From NCBI GenBank assembly GCA_916613615.1, contig OU744733.1:31783939-31847938 (forward strand): a stretch of DNA of 64,000 bases, read 5' to 3'. A program made the translations under genes and the position numbers. Positions 1-11,467 of this stretch are shown here, in pieces (the first letter of the stretch is position 1; each line of letters begins with the position of its first letter). The stretch is from Steromphala cineraria (taxonomy: Eukaryota; Mollusca; Gastropoda; Trochida; Trochidae). The notes below the pieces were generated by a model. The model saw only the letters and a program-made list of their open reading frames with translations. It had not been told where the DNA came from and did not search any database.

Positions 1-51
1 CTTAAAACACCGTTCGTAAATCTGATAATTTTGAAATTATATAATTTTTTC

Positions 52-393
52 CATTCTCTTCTCACAGAAGCAGATAAGTCATGAAATGTTGATACAGCCT
101 CTGTTCTATTACGCCGACTGTTGGGCTAGATTGGAGGCAATCAAAGTTAGTTGTGCAATCAGCGACCCTCTTCTAAAATCATAATTTTGGCTACTCAGTC
201 ATGGCAAAAGCATTGTGATATAAACCATCCTTTCCATGCGAGAAGCGTTATTATTTGATAAAGAAATTCAAATGGATTGTGGTGCAATTTTTTTCCGCCA
301 GGGAAAACTGCCGGAACCTATGGATTTCGGCGTAATATAACAGAGGCTGTGTCAACATTTCTTGACTTTATCTGCCTCTGTTGGGAGAGAATG
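52..393. mobile_element. MITE with ~55-bp inverted termini, copy 1
   Basis: The left end (52 to about 118) and right end (about 323 to 393) are inverted copies of each other. Both begin with a CATTCTCT-like end, run through a CAGAGGCAGAT block and an ATGTTGATACAGCCTCTGTT block, and finish at ATTACGCCGA. About 200 bp of non-repeated DNA lies between them. A second copy of the whole element lies at 24983-25339. There is no coding capacity; a short open frame crossing the right end is incidental. Known biology: short elements with long inverted termini and no transposase are non-autonomous DNA transposons. The superfamily is not assigned, because no clear target-site duplication is visible. Confidence 0.8.
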
Positions 394-1211
394 AAACTTT
401 TCATAATACGAGGTTTGCTTTATGGAGTGCCATGGGTGAAGCTTATATTTCACGAGTGACTTTAGTCTTTACCCATGTCACGCGTTAAAATAAACATGAA
501 AATGAGTTTTCTATTAATTTTGAAATGAACTGACAATCGTGATTAGTATGAATGTAGCCTTCATCTGTTGACATAGTTTAAAGGTGTGTCGGTACCTGAT
601 AATATATATCATCAGTTGTCAATTACATCACTACAGCCTGTTATGTGTAGCTTTATATTTCACTGATAAATTTGATTAAAATGAGTTCATAATAAGAGAA
701 AAATATTGCTTTTATTAAATGTTAAATTATGCTACGTTTAATATATAAACAAGAAATTCAGGTGATTTTTTAGTACTCTCATGTGATATAGTTATATTTA
801 TCAATTTTCAATAACACGATTGGTACCTTAAAAGGTTATCTTACAAATGTTCATTTCAATCTTATATGAATGTGTTTATCTTTATTTATGTTTATTTATG
901 AAAATAAGTTTCTAATCACATTTATATTATTTACTTTACTATGTTTTCCGACATATGTATTAAACAAACTTCCACCTTGCATATATCATCATCAATTATA
1001 AGTTTCAGTAGTTTAAAGCAGATGTTGCATACACTATTATTATTGTTTGCATTTGCAAGTTATTGATCAAGTTATTAAATAGGCCCCTAAACTAGTAGAA
1101 CAAATACTGAAAGTCTTAATCAACATTACCTTTTTCCAGTCTATATTCATATTATATAATTTATCAGTAAGTGCATTCATAAAGGTATATTTATTATAAT
1201 ATTATTTTTCA
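394..1211. other. AT-rich DNA without recognised features
   Basis: No open frame, RNA-like structure or recognised repeat is seen on either strand. The segment ends in the first unit of an 80-bp duplication. Confidence 0.6.
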
Positions 1212-1371
1212 TTTTGTGATGAAGAAAGGTGATATCTTTAAAGTTAATTATTATGATATTATTTTTCATTTTTATGATGAAGTAAGTAGATTTTTGTGAT
1301 GAAGAAAGGTGATATCTTTAAAGTTAATTATTATGATATTATTTTTCATTTTTGTGATGAAGTAAGTAGAT
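1212..1371. repeat. Tandem duplication of an 80-bp unit
   Basis: Units at 1212-1291 and 1292-1371 differ at about one base. Each runs from TTTTGTGATGAAGAAAGG to GAAGTAAGTAGAT. A further partial ATTATTTTTCATTTT precedes the array. The near identity implies a recent duplication. Confidence 0.9.
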
Positions 1372-2585
1372 ATCTTCAAATTTAATCCCTGTCAACACTG
1401 TGAATAATAACCGCGAATAACTCGTCTTTCTAGCATTATGTGTCACGTTCTTCTATAAGTTAAACGACATGTAGTTTAATTTATTGGAATTATGTGTTCT
1501 TTTTTTTTACATATCTTAATGATTTTTGATTTTATTTAATAGAAAATTAAATTTAATAAGATAATTTGATATTCATTCTACAACCGCTAATACCTGTTTT
1601 CATAAGTTGTTTCACATGTATAGCAGTCTCCAAGTTGTAATTTCACTCAACTTCTTCCGTTACGAAACCTATCACCAATAATTTCAAATAAAATTTTGCA
1701 ACATTTTTATGTTGAGTCATGTAAATATGTGATGTGCCATAGGAGATTTCGACACGTACATGTAATACCATTGTTCAATGAGGTTAAAAATTTCAAACAT
1801 TTGAGTGGTTTCGACGTGTTATTTTCTCTCAACTCATTTCACAACTGTTGATTGATGTGGGGTTTATTCAACTGATCAAGTTTTCATCGACGTTCATATT
1901 ATATATATTTGCAATAAACTACGGTTTCTAAGACGTTATAATACTTTTAATGAGCGGATATTAAAAGTAAGAAAAAACCTTCACGGCAAATATGAATAAG
2001 GCAATAAACTTATAATTGACTCAATCTTATAATTATATTTCATAGCCTTTCCCATATCTTAAAGTTAACTTTTCATTTCATGAGTAATAAAATGAGGTGT
2101 ATTCACTAAGGTAGCCCCATAGCACTTAATCATCTGATCCTCCGACCTCGCTATTATATTGCCATTGTGTCTAACGCCCCTGTGGTCTCTGTAATAACAA
2201 CTCTCATGTCCCGGCAATGACACGGGAGTTCTGTATTGATTTATTCATCAATCTTTTCAAGACCTTTGAAATATAATCTGCAATTAGAAGCGTGAAGTCG
2301 CCTTATTTTCTCCTGGTAGACCGTCTAACGGCTTATTTGCCTGTCATGTTTAGATGACAGTAATGTCGAGTCTTAACACATCGGATCTGACAAATTGGAA
2401 CCTGGAGGGATGACTAGGGGTTGGGTGTAGGCCTAACAACTTCAGCCCTATGTCCCCCTTTCGGCAGAGATCCAGACCATTATAGTCGTTTTGAAACCCT
2501 TTTCCTTTCCATCACGTTTTCTCTTTTTCTTCTTTTCCCTCATCCTCTCGATCACTTTTCTTCCCGATCATCTTGATGGCATGTG
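1372..2585. other. No gene seen; less AT-rich tract from about 2160
   Basis: 1372-2160 is plain AT-rich sequence. From about 2160 to 2580 the base composition is more balanced, with a pyrimidine-rich tract at 2500-2560. That part may be the body of a degenerate SINE whose tail follows, but I see no box A/box B pair to prove it. Confidence 0.45.
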
Positions 2586-2636
2586 GTAAATTACTGAAAT
2601 ATTGCTGACAGCACGTAAAACCCCACTCACTCATCC
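2586..2636 (+). mobile_element. SINE-like 3' tail fragment
   Basis: The string ATTACTGAAATATTGCTGAC followed by gcacgtaaaaccccactcactcatcc matches the 3' tail shape I know from gastropod SINE/MITE families: 'ctgaaatattgc...gcggcgtaaaac', then a run of actc. A second, more typical tail is at 19727-19790. The 5' boundary cannot be placed. Confidence 0.5.
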
Positions 2637-3117
2637 ATCGCGTAGATGCTTCTTTTATTAGTTTTACCATTAGTCTATACGAACTACTGCAATCCTGAAT
2701 ATGAGGAAGTTGAACATCAACACATTATTCGTTAACAAAATCTAATCAAAGAAATGTATCTGTTGCATGCTCTTCACCATATCACATCTAAAGAGATCTA
2801 TCAGGAAAATCAGTACTGAAATTATTCGCCCTGATATAGGGTCTACTCCGACAGCGAACTTTCGGTCCTGGGTGCCCGCCGATATAATACTTAGTTTAAA
2901 GCTAAAGCTTAAAGATCAATATTCAAAATGTAATGAAGCTAAATACTTTAAAAACTATTTTTACATTGTTCATTATATTTTTACAAAATTTTGCGACCAA
3001 CCTAAATAAAATCGGACCAAAATTCATGATGACCAAGATGGCTGAAATGACAGCCGTGGCATCTCGACATGAAGCGAATCAAGTGTTCCCATCTTACAAT
3101 TGCGTTTCCTTAACATA
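2637..3117. other. No gene supported
   Basis: Two short overlapping open frames on the plus strand lack splice context, codon structure or recognisable motifs. The 3' part may be the upstream portion of the dispersed repeat that follows, since similarity to the second copy fades here. Confidence 0.45.
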
Positions 3118-3455
3118 CGCTAGAAAACCGTCCTTGGCTAGATTTTCTTTCCTTTTTCTCCGAATCAGGTACTCGTTGATGTCCAAGTTTATCAGACGAA
3201 ATTGGGGTAACTGAGACGTGGTGTAAATCTTACACACATAATGATGACGTCACCGAAAGCGGGTTCGCTTAATGCTTCAGCAAATTTGCAGAGGGGACTG
3301 CACTTCTGACGTCGAAAAAGTATTTTATTGTCACATAAAACATGTAAATATGATATCAGAGTTTAGAAGAATGATTTTTCCATGGATTGATGTATTTCTT
3401 CAATAGCTAAATTTCATCACGAACCGCATGCAAATATGACGATGCATCTTTAATG
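3118..3455. repeat. Dispersed ~340-bp repeat (R345), copy 1
   Basis: Aligns with 31528-31875 in the same orientation. Shared landmarks are CTAGATTTTCTTT, CTTTTTCTCCGAAT, ACGTCACCGAAAGCGGGTTCG, AATATGATATCA, CAATAGCTAAATTTCA and the shared end CATCTTTAATGGC. A consensus CRE-type TGACGTCA is at 3245-3252; the second copy has TTACGTCA there. There are no terminal repeats and no coding capacity. The element class is unknown. Confidence 0.75.
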
Positions 3456-6400
3456 GCCTTTACAAGCTTTATAAAGATTTTTTCTTATTTCTATTGAACT
3501 GGCATAACTTTGAAGATTATGAACATAGATTTAAAAAAACATAGGATTTTGAACTACATGTATTGCAAAACTTTTCCAAAATAGGTATGACCTTTGCTAT
3601 TAAACAAGTTTATTTGTTAAAATGTCGTATAAACCAGACAAGTAATGTTCAAGCGCAAATTTGAGTGACTTGTAAAGGACTTGCGTTCACAGGTCCATGT
3701 TTGGAGTCCTAGAGATCTTAAACTGAAAGGCTCTAAAGGTTTGCACTTTCAGCTGAATAACATACACTTAGCCATACCGTGTTCGTCGAATTCAGATAAT
3801 TTTTGAAATCATATTTGTGAACAGTTCAAGCCCGATTCAATGTTGAAAACGATTCTCGTCATTTTGAAAATGCTGACAACATAATGCACGCTAATAGTAA
3901 AGTTTTCCTATCATCACGCATATAACGTGTTCGGCAATTTGAAAAATGAAATGAAAACCCATTTTACGTTAACGGAAATGAATCATTGCAATTTGTTTCC
4001 CACAATGACATGAAATCGATCGATATTTGAGAATTAAGTCAAATTGATCGATGAGTGAATAACATCTTAAAAATTCAAGGACGGTTAAGGATCTGAGTTA
4101 TTTTCACAAACTGACAGGTTAATGCATAATAATACGGGCTATAACATCCTTTCTTGTTTTCTCTTTCCCAATCCGTAGTTAGCCTTGACGGGGAAACAAA
4201 GAATATCGTGAATAAAATAGTTTGAAATATGAAAAGGAAATTAATGACCTTGGTAGACAGAAGACGCAAGGGAAAATACTGATGGAAAATTATGTTTATA
4301 TCCAAGATGGCTTCCTTCCTGGAGGTTTTCTAAAGATATTTAAAATTGCAACCCCCACTGGACATTTTCATTTACGATTTATGCTTAGAATGAAAACACG
4401 TTTGACACATTAATGCTTTAAGACAATGCCACTAAGATGAGGCAATAATGAACAGTCACTTTTTCGATATTTGATATCTTGATAAGATATTGTTCATAAA
4501 TGATGATTGCTTGAATCGCCGTCATTGGATGTGATAATTGATTCTAAATATGCTGACTCAATAAAACAAAATTTTCACAATATTTCATGAAGGCATAATG
4601 GTTTGATTTGATTTTATAGATAATACTATTACATGCAATTCAAGAATAATTAAACTAGACACGATTTTATCTAATTTAGTTACCGGACAAGAAAAGATTC
4701 AGCGAATAGTATTCATCTTGACTTTTAAGTCTGTCTTGGCTACACTTTCAAAAGCTTTGAAAAGTTTGCAATAATGAAACACCTAAATTCGTTTACTTAT
4801 TACACATTAATAATGCGTGGTAATTTCAAATTTCGTACTTTTTACTGACACAAGACGTTTATACTGAAGTTCTCTGTTGATAACAATGTAATTAAAAACC
4901 GAACATACATACATAATTTAACAAAAAAAACTTGTATCTACCCAAACGTGATTTGTGATTCTTTCTCGTTATGATGCTTTTGTACTCTGGGTTAAAAGTT
5001 ATGTATGACATATGAACATTACGTTTTTTTTCTAAATTTGGATCCGAATTAAACAACAGCATATACACAATCTTATATTTGATCGTCTGAACACTCGCAT
5101 ATGAATGTTAAACGTTACAAATTAACCGGCGAGAAATCGTAAATTTTTAGGCGATAATTCATTAAAAAATTGGATTTATTTGTAAAATCTCACTTGCTCG
5201 AAACGAAATATTTAAAAAAAGTTTAAACATTTATATTTTATGGTTCAACGCACAGTGAAATAAAAAACCAACTCGATTAAAGTCGTTTATTACCTTGCGA
5301 GATTAAATAGCGGTATACTTACATTAACATCAGTGGACAATATTGAAACACAATATTTTGATTACACACGATGTTTATTATCATCATCAAATTGAAAAAA
5401 AAATCCCAATGAAATTCATTATCCATGATACAATGACTTTTCTTGCGCCGCGTTAAGCAATATTTCAGTGACAGTTAAGTATATTCTATTTCGAAATATC
5501 TAAAAAAGGAAAAATCCATTAGAAGTCTTAAATCATGGATCATATATGAAGCACGGAAGTCTTTTTACAATACACCAACCAAAAAGGGAGTAAAGCCATG
5601 TGGTTGATACTATCATTAAGAATGATATATTCTTTCACAATCAAACATCAGATGATCAATGTTAATAGAATTGTATAATCAAATACAAAAGATTCGATTC
5701 CAGCACTAGTAAAACGTATTATTCAAATATTTGTACATACAAACTGACTCTTTTTGTACTAAGGCAACATCGACACTATGCTTTAGTGACACTGAACATA
5801 TGGTAATCATTCTGAACAGTAACTGTTTTCACATAAGAAATCTGTACTGTTGACCTACAGTGAACAATATAACCTATATATATACTTATTGATAGTCATA
5901 CTTTTCAACAGTCAGAATCACGCTTGTGTGTTTATTCATCCAAGCGAAAACCACTATTATGTTCTGTGTCGATCGGTCCAATTCCTATTAATTAACAGGT
6001 GCTTGGGGCGATAATTGAAAACATTAACAAATTCTAAAGAAATATCTTCATTACTTATTCATTAAAGTCTCTATGACGAGGATACAGACGCAAATTACAA
6101 AGATTGGAAGTTTCCTGTAGTCAACAGACACAATATAAAAGTTTCATGCAAGTAAAAATTGAAAAGAAAGAGATCGTATTTCTGCAATTGTTGCCAGACA
6201 GTTTGCATGACACAAGAACCAAAGCTGATCTGCCTTAAATAGGATCCCTGGCAATTTAGCCAAGTGGGAAACTAAACCGATGAAAGAGCGATTAAAGTAA
6301 TGGATAACCTTGTTCGTATACGCTGGTACGTGATTGGTCGGTCTATTTCGGCCATGTTTGCACGTGACCAGCCTACCAATCAGCGACTTGGGTTCGAATT

Positions 6401-7139
6401 AAAAAGGGAATTGGCATTAACCAAACCACGTTAACTCTGAAAGAAGCAAGCTCGAATAACAACGGGACGCTCACAGATTGGAAACTGATGTTGTGGAGTA
6501 ATTGGATTCCACTTTCTATCCGATAATAATATATTTCCTCGTTTAAACATTCCATTCTGATAGTATGAATGACTTTATATTGCAAAACTAGATTACTTCC
6601 CATATTGTCGTGTTCAAATGACTTGCTTTTCAAAATTGCGACAAATGTTCTATAACATCCAATGGTTTATTTTTAGAATTTATAACCCTCAAAATGAATC
6701 AAGAGTCATTAAGTCCTGTCCCTTTCCCTGACATAACAAACCAGTTTTACAGATAAAAAAGCAACCTATCCAGTTTGCTTTGCTTAAATAATTAGCTATG
6801 TTGAAAAGTAAATAAAGAACATACAACGACGTAACAAAATGTATTTAAGAACCATAATGAATAATTTAGTTTGACATTTGAACGAGTGACATATCATATC
6901 AACTACTTACAGGTGAAATAAGGAAGTTCTAAACATGTATATTTCATCTCATGTAAGACTGAAGTTCCCTGAAACCAGTTCATGTAAAACTTCCTGGTAG
7001 TAACATGACACAATGTAGTACCCAAATGAGTTGTAAAAGGTCAAATATATGATACACTGGCCTCATATTTGCGTTGTGTTTCCGAAACACATGAATATTT
7101 GGATTATTTTTAAAGCTTAACTTGTGTAAGCCTCTAATA
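3456..7139. other. Gene-free AT-rich DNA
   Basis: 3.7 kb of AT-rich sequence without recognisable coding, RNA or mobile-element signal. The only local oddity is an imperfect inverted repeat at about 6323-6385: GCTGGTACGTG pairs with CACGTGACCAGC, and the loop and arms hold opposed ATTGG/CCAAT motifs and an E-box CACGTG. This could be regulatory or a remnant hairpin MITE. Confidence 0.5.
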
Positions 7140-7474
7140 TAACATGGGTGGGTAACCCGTTGCTGGATAATCTGAGAGTTTGAAGGGTTGATTCCCTGCC
7201 TCACACTGAGACATGAGTTGAGAAACTTGTGGTGTCACCCTGGGTAAGTGACTTAGTTCGAAGAGTGCCTCTGTCCACCCAGCAGTAATTGGCTTCCTGG
7301 TATAATACGATGGTAGTCTGAACTTGAACCTCGAGCGCCTGACAGGCAAACGGTTGTATTCTCCTTAGGGAGTGTTCTGTACTCGTTGACCAGGGCTAAT
7401 ATGTCACTCAGCACTTTGAGCATGCAATGTGCATGGATATATGCGCTTTAAAAGGACAATTATTATTATTATAA
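7140..7474 (+). mobile_element. tRNA-derived-type SINE
   Basis: The head at 7146-7207 has a box-B-like GGGTTGATTCC and a trailing CCTGCCTCACACT, tRNA-like in size. The body contains a conserved-looking CACCCTGGGTAAGTGACTTAG, as in SINE central domains. The tail reads ATATGCGCTTTAAAAGGACA followed by (ATT)n, the usual 3' end of LINE-mobilised SINEs. Box A is degenerate. Overlapping minus-strand open frames are chance frames inside the SINE. Confidence 0.7.
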
Positions 7475-7769
7475 ATATAACAACAAAACTTAAAATGGTG
7501 TGAAACAAGCGAAAACTTCAACTTGACACAATGCTTATAGCATTAATACGGAAAAGGAAAACATGCCAAAAGATAGTAATTTAAAAATATCGTTTAAAGC
7601 AATCTCCAATGTATAATAGTGACTCCACACAAGGCCTGATACGAAAGCATGGAAGCAAGGTAACTACCGTTATTTCGTGACCAATTTTGGGAAAAACTCT
7701 CTCAAAATAAACCAAATCTCAATAAAGTCTACAACGCAGTTGCTCTTTAAAATAACACTCGTCCCTTTT
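7475..7769. other. Featureless spacer
   Basis: AT-rich sequence between the SINE and the following tandem array; nothing recognised. Confidence 0.5.
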
Positions 7770-8222
7770 CCACTTAACAACCAATTTATTTTTATTTTAC
7801 AATATACCACCAAAGTTTATAACATGGACGTTGCATAACATGCCCTAATGTCCGTGAACTCTGGTGATGAGTGGCGTGGTCCGATGGTCAGTATTGGAAG
7901 TTTCCCTTGAGAAGACAAATTAATAAATATCTAATTAATTATGATTACCAATATACCCATCAACGAAGTCGTCAACCATACAGGAGAATATTTCGTAACA
8001 CAAACCTATGAGCACTAAGCTGAGTCGCGTGGTCCTCTGGTCACTAGTTGACTCTTCCCATGGGAAGCCTTATTGCTAAATAACTAATTAATTTTGATTT
8101 AACAATATACCAATCAACGAGGATGACAACCTCAGTTGCAAAAGTTTCATAACATAAACCATAAACTTTACAGCTGAGTCGCTTGGTCCCTTGGTCACTA
8201 GTGGACGTTTCCCTTGAGACGC
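7770..8222. repeat. Diverged tandem repeat, period ~153 bp
   Basis: Three units are phased on GAGTGGCGTGGTCCGATGGTCA (7869), GAGTCGCGTGGTCCTCTGGTCA (8022) and GAGTCGCTTGGTCCCTTGGTCA (8176), each preceded by an 'aatataccaatcaacgaa' block. Spacings are 153 and 154 bp. Divergence between units is considerable, so the array is old. It may be a satellite fragment. Confidence 0.75.
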
Positions 8223-9503
8223 CATATCATTATGTCCAGTCATGCGAACACACAATTTAATCTAGGTCAGTTCCCACCGGAAATACGTCTGATGGAATTA
8301 AGACTGGCCCTTGCACGAAGCGCCTGCGCTGGATTTGAGAACCTATACACCTAGGATCGTTTACGTCATCGCCTTCTCCCCATGCGAATCATGAATAAAC
8401 CACGGACCAGAGGGCACTGATTAGTAAGATGCTATGTTAAATGTGTTTGTTGTTGGGGATTACACAAATCGTTACTTAGGAAAACATGGGAATGATCTAA
8501 CACTCATCTGTCTATTCTGGCCACCTTTCCTTATGTAGGCCATCTTCGTGAATATTTCTTTCAGAAACGTAGCTCGTTATTACTGTGACATTGAGTGTTT
8601 TTTTGTACAAAAAAAAGGAAAGTATTCCGTCCTTCCTAGAATTTTGGTGATGTGAGAGAAACATAAAGAAAAAAAATAATGATAAAAAAGATACTCTTTA
8701 AGAAATGCATCAGAGGAAGTTCAAATTGAGCAGATCATAATTATATTGATACTCATATTCTATTGATAATGATGTGAGGCTTACAAAAGAGTCATACATT
8801 ATATAAACAATTAATAATCTTTAAAGTCATGAATACTTAGTGTATGCAATTCTATTCGTTTGAATAACGCCCCGAAAATCTTTTTTCATAGGTAATACCT
8901 TTTTGTTCGAATAATGTTAATTGCATAATTTCTTTCACGGAGAAAAGTACTGGTTAGAGTAACCTCCCTTTTTTGAATGTAGTGCACGATCTTTAAATGC
9001 TGCAGTGGCCGACTGTCAACACGGCTGAAGTCATGTAACCCCAAGAACTCACTGAAATAAACCGGTGAAACTGAGCCGAGTCTTTTTTCAGAGTTACGAA
9101 TCGCTTCAACCTTCAAGTTTTCTCACGAACACTTAGCATCAGCGTACAAGCAGGAATATTCTCTATTAAAGGTTCTCTATGCAAAATGCCCCCATCTCCT
9201 CTTTATTGAATTTAATAGAACATAAAGTTTGAAAAGTTTTAAGAAAATCAAATAGTGCGTATAGTGAGAGTTAGTTATTCCGATCACAGAATCACTTCCA
9301 CTCAACTAAAGGTTCTGAATACAATAATTTAACATGATTAGTATTGGGGTTAGTTGAATATTCTTCATTCCAATCACATAGCAGAGGCAGAGACAGAAAG
9401 CAGTTCCACAGCATTTTATTCATCTCACGTTGTCATTTGCGCTTTACGTGATCTGTAAGATGTTGACTTGCACAATCAATAAGCTAAAAGGGATGAGATT
9501 TCC
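8223..9503. other. No gene supported
   Basis: Mixed-composition sequence. A short minus-strand open frame at 8886-9116 has no recognisable domain or splice context. Otherwise nothing was recognised. Confidence 0.5.
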
Positions 9504-9880
9504 TTATTTATAACAATATATACACTGACGCCCATCTGTACTCTAACGTATGACTTCTCGAGAACAATCGAATCGTGTTGAGTGTTTCTATGTGAACTGG
9601 GGCCCCTATTTGTTTTAGGATTATTTATAACAATATATACACTGACGCCCATCTGTACTCTAACGTATGACTTCTCGAGAACAATTGCATCGTGTTGAGT
9701 GTTTCTATGTGAACTGGGGCCCCTATTTGTTTTAGGATTATTTATAACAATATATACACTGACGCCCATCTGTACTCTAACGTATGACTTCTCGAGAACA
9801 ATTGCATCGTGTTGAGTGTTTCTATGTGAACTGGAGCCCCTATTTGTTCTAAGATTAGTTATAAAAATATATAAGATATA
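9504..9880. repeat. 117-bp minisatellite, 3 units plus a partial fourth
   Basis: Unit starts at 9504, 9621, 9738 and a decayed 9855 give an exact 117-bp period. Units 1-3 differ at only a few bases. 117 is a multiple of three, and the minus strand stays open through all units (9476-9937), giving a 39-residue repeat containing TNRGPSSHRNTQHD and IVLEKSYVRVQMGVSVYIV. No known repeat-protein family is recognised. The phase-preserving period alone would keep the frame open by chance. Confidence 0.9.
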
Positions 9881-9937
9881 GATATAAAGGAACAGGAGAA
9901 CAGTAAATATCTTGGAAAAAATTAGTGACTTTCCCAA

Positions 9938-10869
9938 TAAAGAGGTTGTAGTTTTATCAATAACACTTTCACATGCCCCTCAAATACATGAAGTTACTGG
10001 TGTATTTTCTTGTAAACTGTGATAATTTTGCGATGTTGTAAGTACCCAACTGATTGATTATCTTATTCGAACCCTCGAACACCACGAGCGCCTCTCTAGT
10101 CAACGTCAGTTTCTTGAAAACTAGTGATTCATAAATGTGTTTGACATGTCAAGCGATAGAAACACTCAGAAAATTTACAGGGCTTGTGATGGCGTCTATT
10201 CATTCCCATGGCTTCTATTTATTCCTAAACAACATTAGAATTAAGCACTTCAATCAACAAAAATAACCCTTTTCGAAAACACATTGAAACAGATTCACCA
10301 CTAGTGACTTTTATTTAACAAGTTATCAAGGGGATTGGATGCAAAAGTCTTAATAAAGTTGACGAGTCCCAACGTGGCCAGTAATAGTAGGCCTATAACT
10401 CTAATCAGGGAATATGAGAGAGGCACATGTTACGCACTTTAACACTCTATAGAACCTGTAAAACCTTGACTTTGTTCTTTTGATGCTCTTGCATATTACA
10501 TGTATATATGAAAGACACACGTCATGTACTTAGAATTCTATTGAACCTTATAAAACCTATGAAAACCTCCTCTCTGTTCGTTTGATGCGCCTGAACATAT
10601 ATTGAATTACCTCCTCAGACATTCAGTTAACAAAATAATATTGAATTTTGAAACTGTAAATGATAAATAAATTGGTAAACGATTGAAAGAGAAAACATGG
10701 CAAAACAAAAAATTCATAATTTCATTTGGATGAAACAATTATATTTATATTGGGTTTGACATAAGAATAGGCATATCTATTAATAACCTTTTTTATCAGA
10801 AGATCGTGGTTCTTTAATACTTGCTTTATAAACAAACTTATTATGTGCTTAGGACCACTTTGTATGTCT
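9938..10869. other. No gene supported
   Basis: AT-rich sequence upstream of a LINE remnant. No frame continuing the LINE coding region could be followed upstream, so the element is 5'-truncated. Confidence 0.5.
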
Positions 10870-10903
10870 CCCTCACCTATCAAAGAAGCGAACTTAAATA
10901 TGT

Positions 10904-11326
10904 ATGTTCCCTGCTAAAACACAACAAACCCTATATCTCCTTTCGTATATAGGTACTGTTAAATATGCCATTCAACTGGATATTGGGATTCTTTGTAATA
11001 AAAAACATGGAAATATCTTTATAAGGATTAGAGCGGGTATTCTTAAACTAAAAGCAAACGAGGGACGATGTCTGGGAATATATTACAATCAACGTTTATG
11101 TCTATTGTGTAACATAGGAATCGAGGATGAATTTCATTTTATATTGATTTGTAAATATTATGCTAACTTGAGAAGCCTTTATGTGCCACGATTGTATTAT
11201 GAAAACCCATCAATCTATAAATTTAATCAACTATTATCCTCTACATCTGGAGAATTACTGAACAATTTATGTAGATATTTATGTCTGAGTTTTGAATTAA
11301 GGCAAAATCACCTTGCTAGTTAATTC
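10904..11326 (+). pseudogene. 3' end of a non-LTR retrotransposon reverse-transcriptase ORF
   Basis: A 139-codon frame holds the C-terminal region typical of invertebrate LINE polyproteins. An arginine-rich segment (IRIRAGILKLKANEGRCLGI) is followed by a zinc-binding-like RLCLLCN-x6-DEFHFILIC signature (Cys-x2-Cys...His-x4-Cys). No reverse-transcriptase catalytic motif or endonuclease is upstream; an in-frame stop directly precedes the first Met. This is therefore a 5'-truncated copy, not a host gene. The untranslated 3' end follows to 11467. Family identity rests on memory of this motif; the clade is not assigned. Confidence 0.7.
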
Positions 11327-11467
11327 TTATGTGTCAAGCCCTACATGTTAATGAACTATTTCAAACTTGTATTATGTATGCATTGTATTCACTACCTATA
11401 ACTATGTATTCTTGTATATGGGTCGATGGCCTTCATACGAATAAAAGACTTGACTTGACTTGACTTG
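11327..11467 (+). mobile_element. LINE 3' UTR and (CTTGA)n tail
   Basis: The LINE 3' UTR ends in GGGTCGATGGCCTTCATACG, a polyadenylation-like AATAAA at about 11440, and then a pentanucleotide run of ACTTG/TTGAC ending at 11467. Microsatellite tails of this kind mark the 3' end of non-LTR elements. Confidence 0.75.

Noticed and set aside
9504..9880. CRISPR-like array
   Set aside because: Units are contiguous 117-bp tandem repeats without unique spacers. The genome is clearly animal.
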